The notes: generated by a model not told the origin, from the sequence alone. 13,400 nt of DNA from Tannerellaceae bacterium (GCA_031279915.1 JAITHO010000069.1:1-13400); one strand, 5' to 3'; shown: positions 1 to 8,042, numbered from the stretch's first letter. Numbers and translations: made by a program.

Positions 1-23
1 TAAAAAAACGTCCGTTCGCCGGT

Positions 24-326
24 TTTCCACTCGGTGGAAAGCTTGCCGAACTTTTGCGGGAAACTTTCCACCCGGTGGAAGGCTTGCCGAACTTTTGCGG
101 GAAACTTTCCACCCGGTGGAAGGCTCGCCGAACTTTTGCGGGAAACTTTCCACCCGGTGGAAGGCTTGCCGAACTTTTGCGGGAAACTTTCCACCCGGTG
201 GAAGGCTTGCCGAACTTTTGCGGGATACTTTCCACCCGGTGGAAAACTTGCCGAACTTTTGCGGGAAACTTTCCACCCGGTGGAAAACTCGCCGAACTTT
301 TGCGGGAAACTTTCCACCCGGTGGAA
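24..326. repeat. 41-bp tandem palindrome array (array 1, 8 palindromes)
   Basis: Eight copies of a 16-bp palindrome, TTTCCACCCGGTGGAA (7-bp arms TTCCACC/GGTGGAA around a central C), start at 24, 65, 106, 147, 188, 229, 270 and 311, exactly 41 bp apart. They are separated by seven 25-bp spacers of the form GGCTTGCCGAACTTTTGCGG plus GAAAC. The first palindrome carries C-to-T (CCACTCGG). Spacer variation is mostly confined to the first five bases (GG, AG or AA; CTTG or CTCG), with one AAAC-to-ATAC change. Because 41 is not a multiple of three and the unit lacks stops, long open frames run through it in all three forward frames; these are by-products, not genes. Function unknown. The array could fold as serial hairpins or bind a dimeric protein, with sites about four helical turns apart (inference). 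Confidence 0.95.
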
Positions 327-392
327 TGTAAAGAAGTTGCGGTAAAAAAGGAAAGGAAGGCCATCGTTTGTTCGGAAAAAATCCACCGGCAT

Positions 393-432
393 AATCAGAT
401 TTGTAGCCATCTTTTATTTTATCCCCCAAAAC
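393..432. repeat. Array-1 flank motif, shared with array 2
   Basis: This stretch reads AATCAG, two bases, TTGTA, ten extra bases, then ATTTTATCCCCCAAAAC. The flank of array 2 at 10386-10418 carries the same blocks in the same order and on the same side of its array (AATCAG, TTGTA, ATTTTATCCTCCAAAAAC). It lies about 66 bp beyond the last palindrome. On the minus strand it reads GTTTTGGGGGATAAAAT. I see nothing else convincing in the gene-free stretch 327-472: no clear purN terminator and no credible small ORF. The motif may be part of the repeat element or a chance AT-rich resemblance. Confidence 0.45.
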
Positions 433-472
433 GAATCTCTTTGCTTTATACGCCGACCGCTCCTAAAAGCAT

Positions 473-1042
473 TCAAATACTCTTCAAAAGCTCTGCGATG
501 ACGACCGGATAGTGCGTGTATTCCAACTGATGCACCCTGGCGGCAAGCTCGTCGGGCATGTCGCCGGGCATCACGGGGCAGGAGGCCTGGAATATGATGG
601 CGCCTTCGTCGTAGTATTCATTAATATAATGTATAGTAATGCCGGATTCGGAGTCGCCGGATTCGAGAACTGCACGGTGAACATGCATCCCGTACATCCC
701 TTTTCCACCGTATTTGGGAAGAAGAGCGGGGTGAATGTTGACGATCTTGTTCGGGAAGGCATTTATTATGGGCGCTGACACTTTTGTCAGAAATCCAGCC
801 AAGACAACAAAATCAATTGCATATTCCTCGCAAATGGCTAATATTGAGGTGGCACAACGAAATTCCTCGCGCGAGAAGCTGAAGGAAGGCCGTTTGAGAG
901 CGGCAGCGCGGGCATGCACGCCGGCGCGTGGATTATCGGATAATACAAGAGCAACACGTGCGTATAAACTGTTATCAAAGAAGCGGATAATATTGTCGGC
1001 ATTAGTGCCCGAACCAGAAGCGAGAATGGCAATATTCTTCAT
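473..1042 (-). CDS. purN: Phosphoribosylglycinamide formyltransferase (GART)
   Basis: Cytoplasmic enzyme of de novo purine synthesis; it transfers a formyl group from 10-formyl-tetrahydrofolate to GAR, giving FGAR. The 189-aa length is normal for PurN. The N-terminal ILASGSGTNADNI loop (residues 6-18) is the phosphate-binding region. The family signature NIHPALLPKYGGKGMYG (102-118) contains the catalytic Asn102 and His104, and the third catalytic residue is Asp145 in YYDEGAII. The start is an ATG directly followed by MKNIAILASG, as expected for the family. It is transcribed divergently from acpP across a 145-bp gap, a common arrangement in Bacteroidales as far as I recall. Its 3' end faces palindrome array 1, with no obvious conventional terminator between. 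Confidence 0.97.
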   Translation of the reverse strand: MKNIAILASGSGTNADNIIRFFDNSLYARVALVLSDNPRAGVHARAAALKRPSFSFSREEFRCATSILAICEEYAIDFVVLAGFLTKVSAPIINAFPNKIVNIHPALLPKYGGKGMYGMHVHRAVLESGDSESGITIHYINEYYDEGAIIFQASCPVMPGDMPDELAARVHQLEYTHYPVVIAELLKSI

Positions 1043-1110
1043 AATAATGTATTGAGCTGATGCGCATTAGAGGAAATCATGGCAGGGTTTCATTTTTTTG
1101 CATTTGAATA

Positions 1111-1144
1111 TTTGCAAGAGAGAAAAAAAAAATGCTTTTCTTTG
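1111..1144 (+). promoter_or_regulatory. Candidate Bacteroidetes-type promoter for acpP operon
   Basis: TTTG at 1111-1114 and TTTCTTTG at 1137-1144 resemble the Bacteroidetes sigma consensus (-33 TTTG, -7 TAnnTTTG), with one mismatch in the -7 element and a 22-nt spacer. The transcript would start about 35-40 nt before the acpP ATG. The rest of the purN-acpP gap is AT-rich and contains other TTTG words, so the exact site is uncertain. Confidence 0.3.
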
Positions 1145-1187
1145 CAACGCAAAATTAAAAAAGTTATTAATCTAAAATCAAGAAGTT

Positions 1188-1427
1188 ATGTCAGAAATTG
1201 CATCAAGAGTAAAAGCTATCATTGTTGACAAACTAAGTGTAGAAGAGACAGAAGTAACGAACTCCGCAAATTTTACAAATGATTTAGGAGCCGATTCACT
1301 TGATACGGTAGAGTTGATTATGGAATTTGAGAAAGAATTCGGCATATCAATACCTGACGATCAAGCAGAACGTATTGCTACTGTTGGCGACGCAATCGCG
1401 TATGTTGAAGAAAGTTTGAAGCAGTAA
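1188..1427 (+). CDS. acpP: Acyl carrier protein
   Basis: Small acidic carrier (79 aa) holding growing acyl chains as thioesters on 4'-phosphopantetheine during type II fatty-acid synthesis in the cytoplasm. The attachment site is Ser37 in the signature [12 protein letters not shown] (32-43). Length and the helix-rich acidic composition ([16 protein letters not shown]) are typical. The ATG follows an AT-rich leader (AAATCAAGAAGTT) without a strong Shine-Dalgarno site, as is usual in Bacteroidota. fabF begins 17 nt after the stop codon, so the two are almost certainly cotranscribed, matching their roles as carrier and condensing enzyme. Confidence 0.98.
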   Translation: MSEIASRVKAIIVDKLSVEETEVTNSANFTNDLGADSLDTVELIMEFEKEFGISIPDDQAERIATVGDAIAYVEESLKQ

Positions 1428-1444
1428 TTCGCTTTCTCGTAAAT

Positions 1445-2695
1445 ATGGAATTAAAAAGAGTTGTAGTAACCGGTCTGGGAGCCATCACTCCGCTGGGTAA
1501 TACCCTTGCTGAAACATGGGAAGGCCTAATCAACGGGCGTAGTGGAGCCGGTCCGGTTACTCAGTTCGATTCGTCAAAGTTCAAAACGACTTTTGCGTGT
1601 GAAGTAAAAGGCTTTGAACCGTTGCTCATTATGGATCGCAAAGAAGCTCGCAAATGCGACCGTTACGTGCTTTTTGCTCTCTCGGCCGCCAAAGACGCCG
1701 TTGCGGATGCAGGATTCGACCTCGAAAAGGAAGACCTCGACCGCATCGGCGTTATTTTTGCTTCGGGCATCGGAGGCATTAAAACCTTTGAAGAAGAAGT
1801 GATGGGATACAATGAAGAGCGCGGACCGCGTTTCAATCCCTTCTTCATCCCCAAAATGATTGCCGACATTGCATCCGGTCAGATTTCAATGCTGTACGGC
1901 TTCCGAGGGCCCAACTTTGCCACTGTATCGGCTTGCGCATCATCCACAAACGCCATTTCCGACGCCTTCAATTATATCCGTCTGGGCAAAGCTAACGCTA
2001 TTGTCACCGGAGGAGCCGAAGCCGCTATATCAATCGCAGGCGTAGGCGGATTTAACGCAATGAACGCTCTCTCCACCCGAAACGACTCTCCACAAACCGC
2101 ATCGCGCCCGTTCAGCGCCAGCCGCGACGGATTCGTACTCGGCGAAGGAGCAGCATGCTTGGTTCTTGAAGAATTGGAACATGCCAAGGCAAGAGGAGCA
2201 AGTATATATTGCGAAGTTGTTGGAACAGGAATGTCGGCCGACGCCCACCACCTAACCGCCTCACATCCCGAAGGACGCGGAGCGCGGCTCGTGATGCTTA
2301 ACGCCCTCGAAGACGCCGGAATGAAGCCGGAAGACATTGATTATATCAACGTTCACGGAACATCCACCCCGGTTGGAGATATTTCGGAAGTGAAGGCCAT
2401 CAAAGACGTATTCGGCCAACATGCCTACAACTTGAATATAAGCTCCACCAAGTCGATGACCGGACACCTCCTCGGCGCTGCCGGAGCATTGGAAGCTATC
2501 GCATGCATCCTGGCCGTTAGAGACAATATCGTGCCTCCAACAATCAACCATGAAGACGGCGATGAAGACCCTGAAATCGACTACAAGCTGAACTTTACCT
2601 TCAACAAAGCGCAAAAACGGGAAATCAATGCAGCTCTCTCAAATACCTTCGGATTCGGCGGACACAATGCCAGCGTCATAGTAAGGAAGTTATAG
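1445..2695 (+). CDS. fabF: Beta-ketoacyl-ACP synthase II
   Basis: Condensing enzyme of type II fatty-acid synthesis that extends acyl-ACP with malonyl-ACP; it acts in the cytoplasm as a dimer. The 416-aa length is standard. The thiolase-fold catalytic triad is visible: Cys164 in VSACASSTNAI, His304 in INVHGTSTPVGD, and His341 in STKSMTGHLLGAAGA. The Gly-rich C-terminus NTFGFGGHNASVIVRKL is also family-typical. The start MELKRVVVTGLGAITPLG matches the usual FabF N-terminus. It sits second in the acpP-fabF-rnc operon, 17 nt after acpP and 24 nt before rnc. Confidence 0.97.
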   Translation: MELKRVVVTGLGAITPLGNTLAETWEGLINGRSGAGPVTQFDSSKFKTTFACEVKGFEPLLIMDRKEARKCDRYVLFALSAAKDAVADAGFDLEKEDLDRIGVIFASGIGGIKTFEEEVMGYNEERGPRFNPFFIPKMIADIASGQISMLYGFRGPNFATVSACASSTNAISDAFNYIRLGKANAIVTGGAEAAISIAGVGGFNAMNALSTRNDSPQTASRPFSASRDGFVLGEGAACLVLEELEHAKARGASIYCEVVGTGMSADAHHLTASHPEGRGARLVMLNALEDAGMKPEDIDYINVHGTSTPVGDISEVKAIKDVFGQHAYNLNISSTKSMTGHLLGAAGALEAIACILAVRDNIVPPTINHEDGDEDPEIDYKLNFTFNKAQKREINAALSNTFGFGGHNASVIVRKL

Positions 2696-2719
2696 ACAAG
2701 CCAAATAATCCGGACGGAA

Positions 2720-3544
2720 GTGTTTGATAAGATTCGAAAAAAAATAAGGCTTCTTATAAATAAAAAAAAGGAGCCTTATTTATCTTTATACAACATCCTG
2801 GGATTTTATCCCGACAATATCAGTCTTTACGAAGAAGCCTTTAGGCACAAGTCGTCGTCCGTTGAAGGAAACAATGGGAAATGGAAAAACAACGAACGGC
2901 TCGAATTTCTTGGCGACGCAATCCTTGATGCCGTGATCGCCGATATCCTTTACAAACATTTCCCCAACCGACGGGAAGGCTATCTGACCAATACACGTTC
3001 AAAAATTGTACAGCGCGATCAGCTGAATCGCTTGGCACGTGAAATCGGTATACAGAAGTTCGTTGTATGCGCAACAAGACTCAATACTCACAACAGCTAC
3101 CTCTATGGCAACGCACTTGAAGCGCTTGTCGGAGCCGTATATCTCGACCGTGGATACCGCCAATGTTATCGCTTCATCAAAGAAAAAGTCATAGACAATC
3201 ACATTGATCTTGACGTGCTTGCCCGTCAGGAATTTAACTTCAAATCTTCACTCATCGAATGGAGCCAGAAGCGAAAACTTGAAATACAATTCGACGTGCT
3301 CGAATCCTTTATAGACAACAACGGAAACCCCGTATTCCAGAGCGGCATCACCTTACTCAACCGTCAGATAGGCATAGGCATAGGATATTCAAAGAAAGAA
3401 TCGCAACAGCAAGCCGCAAGAATGGCTATCAAAAAAATCCGCACCGACACCAATTTCCAGCAAACTCTATCCGCTCATACTAACGCCAACTGTTATAAAT
3501 CTCCGGAACAAAATTGCTTTAAGGATCTGCCTGATACCGAATAG
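2720..3544 (+). CDS. rnc: Ribonuclease III
   Basis: Double-strand-specific endoribonuclease that processes rRNA precursors and structured mRNAs. The start is GTG, 24 nt after fabF, preceded by a purine-rich GGACGGAAG; no later start keeps the conserved N-terminal helix. Order of parts: a basic N-terminal extension (1-20), the RNase III domain with signature NERLEFLGD (58-66; Glu59, Glu62, Asp66), a second metal-site region GNALEALVGAVYLDRGY with Glu134, then a dsRNA-binding domain (about 173-242). Residue 131 is Asn where the E. coli enzyme has Asp114; from memory this GNA(F/L)EAL form is common in Bacteroidota, so activity is probably intact. A polar tail of about 30 residues follows the dsRBD. 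At 274 aa it is longer than the E. coli protein (226 aa). Confidence 0.95.
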   Translation: MFDKIRKKIRLLINKKKEPYLSLYNILGFYPDNISLYEEAFRHKSSSVEGNNGKWKNNERLEFLGDAILDAVIADILYKHFPNRREGYLTNTRSKIVQRDQLNRLAREIGIQKFVVCATRLNTHNSYLYGNALEALVGAVYLDRGYRQCYRFIKEKVIDNHIDLDVLARQEFNFKSSLIEWSQKRKLEIQFDVLESFIDNNGNPVFQSGITLLNRQIGIGIGYSKKESQQQAARMAIKKIRTDTNFQQTLSAHTNANCYKSPEQNCFKDLPDTE

Positions 3545-3564
3545 TAAGCGTAGTATCGGCTTTT
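3529..3564 (+). terminator. Candidate rho-independent terminator of acpP-fabF-rnc
   Basis: GCC(T)GATAC at 3529-3537 pairs with GTATCGGC at 3553-3560, giving an 8-bp stem with one bulged T, and is followed at once by TTTTGCATTTTAT. The 15-nt loop contains the rnc stop codon (3542-3544), so the hairpin overlaps the gene end. The large loop and bulge make it moderately strong only. Confidence 0.5.
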
Positions 3565-3886
3565 GCATTTTATCCTTGTGATCGCAATCCATTATAGACA
3601 ATGAACCGTTTTTCTCCAAAACGTTAAAGGAGACAAACTCAACACTTTCTCGAAAAAAACTTATCCCAAATTTCTCATTAGACCTGCATTCGGGCGCTTC
3701 GCAGTTCGATTTTGCAGCTTCGTATGTTTTCTTGCTGAATTATTGGAGGGAGGCTTTATTTTAGCGGAACGATTTTCAATCGGATAACGAGAGGAAGGTT
3801 GACGGAACTTCTGCTTCCTTATCGGTATCAAAAAACAAAACCAGACAGAGGTTCCACAATATTGTTTAATCTTAATTTAATTAGTT
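3565..3886. other. Intergenic region upstream of the secreted protein gene
   Basis: No gene is supported here. One possible fold is GATAA(3783-3787) plus GGAAG(3793-3797) pairing with CTTCCTTATC (3814-3823), with a 5-nt one-sided bulge, about 65 nt before the next start codon; it could be a 5'-UTR structure. I could not find a convincing TTTG / TAnnTTTG promoter pair, although the last 30 bases before the next ATG are very AT-rich. Confidence 0.4.
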
Positions 3887-4288
3887 ATGAAGACTATCAC
3901 GTCAAAAATTCTCTCGCTTCTGATGATTTGCGCAATAATGTCGAGTATATCGGCCACTGCTTCGGCGCAAGATGCAACTCTCAAGAAAATGGAAGGCAAA
4001 TGGAAGTATACAATGCCTGATATGGGCGGCGGCTCCGTTGACGGCTTATGCACAATCGCTACCGTTAATGGCGAAACCAAGGCGACCCTCTCAAGCCCGA
4101 TGGGCGAAATTTCATCTTCCCCATTGAAATTAGATAATGGCAAATATGTGGGCGATGTTAGCATTGAAAGCGACATGGGCAGCTTCCAGTTTAAGCTTGC
4201 GTTTAAATTTAATGGAGATAAACTCGTGCAGGAAATCATATCCGATTACGGCGAGATGCCCGGCATGGAGATGACTCGCACGGAATGA
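3887..4288 (+). CDS. Small secreted protein, possible calycin-like beta fold
   Basis: Not recognised as a named family. The 133-aa product begins with a clear Sec signal peptide (MKTITSKILSLLMICAIMSS, ending ATASAQ, likely cleavage near residue 28), so it is periplasmic or exported; there is no lipobox cysteine. The mature part of about 105 aa starts DATLKKMEGKWKYTMPDMGG and then alternates hydrophobic and polar residues with Gly/Asp turns (KLDNGKYVGDVSIES, FQFKLAFKFNGDKLVQEI). This suggests one small all-beta domain; the 'GKWKY' opening is reminiscent of lipocalin/calycin-like Bacteroidetes proteins (inference). It is Met- and Gly-rich and has one Cys in the mature part. The gene stands alone, bounded by gaps and hairpins on both sides. 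Confidence 0.75.
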   Translation: MKTITSKILSLLMICAIMSSISATASAQDATLKKMEGKWKYTMPDMGGGSVDGLCTIATVNGETKATLSSPMGEISSSPLKLDNGKYVGDVSIESDMGSFQFKLAFKFNGDKLVQEIISDYGEMPGMEMTRTE

Positions 4289-4289
4289 C

Positions 4290-4308
4290 CGTTCGCATAT
4301 TGCGAGCG
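4290..4308 (+). terminator. Short hairpin after the secreted protein gene
   Basis: CGTTCGCA (4290-4297) and TGCGAGCG (4301-4308) form an 8-bp stem with one G-U pair and a 3-nt loop, two bases after the stop codon. A T-rich stretch (CTTTTTTC) comes only about 13 nt later, so it may act as a weak terminator or as an mRNA 3'-end stabiliser. Confidence 0.4.
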
Positions 4309-4402
4309 TATTGTTAGAAACTTTTTTCTGGCTCGGACAAGTCTAATATAAACGCTTAAAACTGCCGGGCCGGCTCCCCGAATTTTGAGGAGATGGGTGA
4401 AA

Positions 4403-4444
4403 AAAATTCCTATAGGAATTAAAAAAAAATCCTATAAGAATTTT
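4403..4444. repeat. AT-rich inverted repeat built of two related palindromes
   Basis: AATTCCTATAGGAATT (4405-4420) is a perfect 16-bp palindrome. AATCCTATAAGAATT (4428-4442) is a degenerate relative that also pairs with it as a long hairpin (one mismatch and one bulge) across an A-run. It lies directly before the stronger hairpin at 4446-4492 and shares its TTCC/GGAA theme. Confidence 0.7.
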
Positions 4445-4445
4445 C

Positions 4446-4492
4446 AAAAATTCCTAAGGGAATTTTTTGAAATTCCCTTAGGAATTTTTTTT
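4446..4492. terminator. Strong bidirectional terminator-like hairpin
   Basis: A perfect 20-bp inverted repeat: AAAAATTCCTAAGGGAATTT (4446-4465) and its reverse complement (4470-4489), with a 4-nt loop TTTG. An eight-T tract ends the plus strand and an A-run precedes the stem, so a U-tract would form in either direction. Each arm itself contains a near-palindrome (AATTCCTAAGGGAATT, AATTCCCTTAGGAATT). It lies between the small secreted protein gene and susC and would insulate the polysaccharide locus from upstream transcription (inference). Confidence 0.7.
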
Positions 4493-4859
4493 AGGTCTTA
4501 GCATGATTTTATAGAGGCATCAGCATAACTTTTTTGAACCGAATTATGAGCTTCTGGATCAAGCTTGAGGTGGATAACTAAACTCGGCAGAGGCTCTGTT
4601 TAATCTGCTAAGGCTTCGCTTATCTATAAGCGTTTTCGCCCGAATCTTTACTTCTCAATCGACTTGCGGCCTTGTTGATGCATGGGCGTAAGGGGGGAGC
4701 ATTGTTCGCCTTATTAGTTAAATGATTTTTTCAAGAACAGAACTATGGATATATGTAAAATCAAACGAGGCGCGGAACGCAATATAACGCCACTTTCGCT
4801 CGCACAATTTGGAATAGCAGCTATGCATTGCGCTGTAAAACCTTTTTATTGTATTTATC
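4493..4859. other. susC upstream region
   Basis: No gene is supported. The stretch presumably carries the susC promoter, but I see no good -33/-7 pair. Small structures are a 10-bp palindrome TCAAGCTTGA (4559-4568) and a hairpin CGCTTA-TCTA-TAAGCG (4617-4632) followed by TTTT. A G6 run lies at 4692-4697. The last 50 bases before the susC ATG are AT-rich with no Shine-Dalgarno site. Confidence 0.4.
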
Positions 4860-7800
4860 ATGAAAGAAAGAAGAATAATGTACAGCCGAGCCATTAAGTT
4901 GTCGGCTATGATGCTGATGTGCATCTGTTTGTTTGGATTCGCTGCCTGGGCGCAGCAATCTGTGACCGTCAGTGGGACGGTGGTTGATGAAACCGGCCAG
5001 TCGATAATCGGCGCCAATGTGGTGGTGGCCGGTACAACATCGGGCGCAATTACGGATATGAACGGACGATTCTCGCTCCCTGCCTCCGTCAACGCCGTGT
5101 TGCGCGTGTCGTATGTGGGTTTTCTGGCTCAGGAGGTGAAGGTTGTTGCCGGACGCACTACATATAATATTACGTTGCGCGAAGATGCCGAACGCCTCGA
5201 CGAGGTTGTGGTGATTGGCTACGGCGTGGTGAAAAAGAGCGACGTGACGGGTTCTGTGGCCTCCGTTAATGCCGACGAAATGATGAAAACCAGTCCGACA
5301 GCCATCGTTACCGGATTGCAAGGCGCTGCTGCCGGAGTGCTTGTTACTCGCGACGGCGGGCCAAGCGGCGGATCGAAGATTCGCATCCGCGGTATTGCCA
5401 GCGTGAATAACTCTACCGACCCGCTATTCGTTGTCGACGGTATTCGCGTCGGCACTAACATCGACTATCTCAATCCGGCCGACGTTCAGAACATCGAAAT
5501 CCTGAAAGATGCTTCTGCTACGGCTATCTATGGCTCGGAAGGCGCCAATGGCGTGATCATGGTGACCACGCGCAAGGGAGAAGCCGGTAGAGCCCGCGTG
5601 TATTTCTCGGCCAACTATTCCGTAGTCTCGCCTGCCGTGAAGATTGAAACGCTCGACGCTCCGGGATTTGCCAAGGCGGCTCGGGCGGCGGCTGTTGCGA
5701 ACGGTGGATCGCTCAACACTGCGTGGTGGAATCATGCCGACGAGCTGCAAACCATTAACTGGCAAGACGAAATGTCGCGCAGCGCTCTGCGAAGCAACTA
5801 TGCCTTTAGCGTGGCCGGCGGAAGCGAAACGACTCGCGCCGTACTATCGCTCGGATATACGGACAACGACGGTATTATCATCCACCAGAATTTCAAACGC
5901 CTTACGGCTCGCACAAGCGTTGACCATACCATCAAAAAGATCATCCGTGTGGGCGCGAGCCTTGCTTATACTTACATGCGCTTTGCCGGAAGCGGCGGAA
6001 GTATGCTCCAGTATGCGGCCATCCCTCCGACAATGGACGATGCCGACCAAAACGGCAATCTCATACATGTTCCGGTTCGCGGACCCGACGGTACATGGGG
6101 GCACTTTTTCCATTCGGGCAACGATGTGAGCCAGTATCTCGACAATCCTGTGGCGGCTGTTACCGATTCGTATGAGGCTGGAAATTATAGCTATGGAGGC
6201 GACATTATTGCTAATGCTTACGTGGAGGTCGATCTGCTTAAGGGATTGACTTTCCGCTCCAACGGCGCAAGCACTTACAGGGGATTCGCTACCAGTACCT
6301 ACGATCCGAAGAATAATCGCCCGCAAAATAATATGAACGATGACTTCGACCGATACACGGTTAGCAACAATTCTAACGTTGGCCTATCAATTGAAAGTTA
6401 TCTTACGTATAAGAAGAAATTCGGGACAATGCATGATCTGACCCTTATGGCCGGACATTCGGTTTCGCGCAACTTTGGAGCGTCTTCAAGCATCAATGCC
6501 CGATATATGCCGGTGCCGAGCATACGTCAGATAGGGCAAACCCAGGATCCGTCGACTATACAGGGATCGGGAGGGCTGAATGACGAGAATCGTATGGAAT
6601 CTTTCTTCGGTCGCGTGAATTATTCGTTGAAGGATAGATATCTCCTTACGGCAACTGTTCGCCGCGACGGATCGTCGAACTTCGGAGCCGGCAACCGCTA
6701 CGGTACCTTCCCCTCGGCCTCGCTCGCCTGGCGACTGTCGGAAGAAGCCTTCATCAAGAATCTCAAAATATTCAGCAACCTGAAGCTGCGCTTGGGATGG
6801 GGGCAAACGGGTAATGCGGGCTTCACTTTCTTTGGGAATCGCTCGGTTGACCAGCTTAGCTCCTCGCGCATCGCTTTCTATTATTATAATGGATCGTCGT
6901 TCAGTTTGGCTCCGGGGCTTGCTCAGGTGCTTGAGATTGATACGAATCTGAAATGGGAAACTAACGAGCAGATCAACGTGGGCCTCGACTTTGGATTTGC
7001 CAACAACATGCTCAGCTTTGCGCTCGACTATTACGTTCGCGATTCGAAAGACCTGCTGCTCAATCGCACCCTGCGCCCATCTACCGGCTACGATGCCATC
7101 TATACCAATGCCGGATTGATACGCAACAGCGGCTTTGAAGTTTCCGCCACCTTCCAAAAGCCCGTCGGGAGCTGGTTCTTCAACGTTCGCCTCAATGCTT
7201 CGACCAACAAGAACGAAGCCATAGACGTTGGCCTGCCCATCTACTCAACCGTTGGCAACGGCGACTGGTGGAATAACTGCTCTATTGCCGAAAACGGCTA
7301 TCCCATCGGTACTTTCTACGGACATCGCTTCGAAAGCGTTTTCCAAAGCCAGGAGGAGATTGACGCCCTGAACGCCGTCGCCAGAGAAAAAGGCCTCAAC
7401 GGCGGATATTATCAGATGGCCGGCACATCGCCAGGCGACTTCAAGTTTAAGGATCTCGACGGCAACGGAGTGGTTGACGATCTCGACCGCGATTATCTCG
7501 GACACGGATTCCCTACCCTCAATTATGGCCTGAATTTCTCAGTGAACTATAAGAATTGGGACGCTTCGCTTTACCTCTACGGCCTTGCCGGGCAAGATAT
7601 TCTGTCTTACGGATACAAAAATCTTACAACCATGCGCTCCGGAACCGAAGGATATCAAAATATCCTCAAAGAATACGCCGATAACGCCTGGACGCCCGAA
7701 AACCGCAGCGCTAAGTACCAGCGCCTCACACGCCAAGACGATAATCACAACACGCGCGTGTCTGACTATTACCTTATGAACGGCGACTTCCTCAAAATTC

Positions 7801-8042
7801 GCAACATTCAGCTTGGATATACCGTATCAAAGAATCTGCTAAAGAAATTCCAAATTGATAACGTCCGCATATTTGCCAGCGTGGAAGACATTTATACGTT
7901 CACCTCTTATCCGGCCAAGCTTGATCCGGAGCTGCCCATAGGCAACAATTCGTTTCAAAACTCGGTGCTCACAACCGGCGTCGACCAGGGACATTATCCC
8001 CTGCCGGTAACTTTCACCTTCGGCCTGAGCGTAGGATTCTGA
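4860..8042 (+). CDS. susC: SusC/RagA-family TonB-dependent outer-membrane transporter
   Basis: Outer-membrane beta-barrel that imports oligosaccharides, energised by TonB and paired with the SusD lipoprotein encoded next. The 1060-aa length is typical. Order: signal peptide (cleavage after FAAWA, residue 31), carboxypeptidase-regulatory-like domain (about 36-110, VSGTVVDETGQSIIGANVVV), TonB-box LDEVVVIGYG (113-122), plug domain (about 125-240) with the SusC hallmark ILKDASATAIYGSEGANGVI, then the barrel ending in FGLSVGF with a C-terminal aromatic residue. FKDLDGNGVVDDLDRD near 861-876 is the usual SusC Asp-rich loop. There is no N-terminal STN domain, so direct anti-sigma signalling is unlikely. 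A second possible start is Met7; both keep the signal peptide. susD follows after 42 nt. Confidence 0.97.
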   Translation: MKERRIMYSRAIKLSAMMLMCICLFGFAAWAQQSVTVSGTVVDETGQSIIGANVVVAGTTSGAITDMNGRFSLPASVNAVLRVSYVGFLAQEVKVVAGRTTYNITLREDAERLDEVVVIGYGVVKKSDVTGSVASVNADEMMKTSPTAIVTGLQGAAAGVLVTRDGGPSGGSKIRIRGIASVNNSTDPLFVVDGIRVGTNIDYLNPADVQNIEILKDASATAIYGSEGANGVIMVTTRKGEAGRARVYFSANYSVVSPAVKIETLDAPGFAKAARAAAVANGGSLNTAWWNHADELQTINWQDEMSRSALRSNYAFSVAGGSETTRAVLSLGYTDNDGIIIHQNFKRLTARTSVDHTIKKIIRVGASLAYTYMRFAGSGGSMLQYAAIPPTMDDADQNGNLIHVPVRGPDGTWGHFFHSGNDVSQYLDNPVAAVTDSYEAGNYSYGGDIIANAYVEVDLLKGLTFRSNGASTYRGFATSTYDPKNNRPQNNMNDDFDRYTVSNNSNVGLSIESYLTYKKKFGTMHDLTLMAGHSVSRNFGASSSINARYMPVPSIRQIGQTQDPSTIQGSGGLNDENRMESFFGRVNYSLKDRYLLTATVRRDGSSNFGAGNRYGTFPSASLAWRLSEEAFIKNLKIFSNLKLRLGWGQTGNAGFTFFGNRSVDQLSSSRIAFYYYNGSSFSLAPGLAQVLEIDTNLKWETNEQINVGLDFGFANNMLSFALDYYVRDSKDLLLNRTLRPSTGYDAIYTNAGLIRNSGFEVSATFQKPVGSWFFNVRLNASTNKNEAIDVGLPIYSTVGNGDWWNNCSIAENGYPIGTFYGHRFESVFQSQEEIDALNAVAREKGLNGGYYQMAGTSPGDFKFKDLDGNGVVDDLDRDYLGHGFPTLNYGLNFSVNYKNWDASLYLYGLAGQDILSYGYKNLTTMRSGTEGYQNILKEYADNAWTPENRSAKYQRLTRQDDNHNTRVSDYYLMNGDFLKIRNIQLGYTVSKNLLKKFQIDNVRIFASVEDIYTFTSYPAKLDPELPIGNNSFQNSVLTTGVDQGHYPLPVTFTFGLSVGF

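Noticed and set aside
24..326. CRISPR array
   Set aside because: The spacers are almost identical to each other and no cas gene is present.
34..512. Open reading frames of 78-152 codons in all three forward frames (repeats such as RRTFAGNFPPGG)
   Set aside because: They are produced by the stop-free 41-bp repeat, which is read in every frame and keeps palindromes at DNA level; no signal, domain or start site supports a protein.
3099..3150. Possible inactive RNase III because of Asn131 in place of Asp
   Set aside because: Glu59, Glu62, Asp66 and Glu134 are intact and the Asn form appears, from memory, to be usual in Bacteroidota RNase III.
3567..3575. A third ATTTTATCC word after the rnc terminator, as a further copy of the array flank motif
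   Set aside because: Only nine AT-rich bases match, the AATCAG and TTGTA blocks are missing, and no palindrome array lies nearby.
4745..4894. Short plus-strand frame of 49 codons overlapping the susC start
   Set aside because: It has no homology I recognise, no start signal, and runs into the susC signal peptide in another frame.
6486..7157. Antisense 223-codon frame within susC, and a 289-codon antisense frame (8592-9461) within susD
   Set aside because: The opposite strand encodes strongly conserved SusC and SusD; the antisense products show no recognisable domain.
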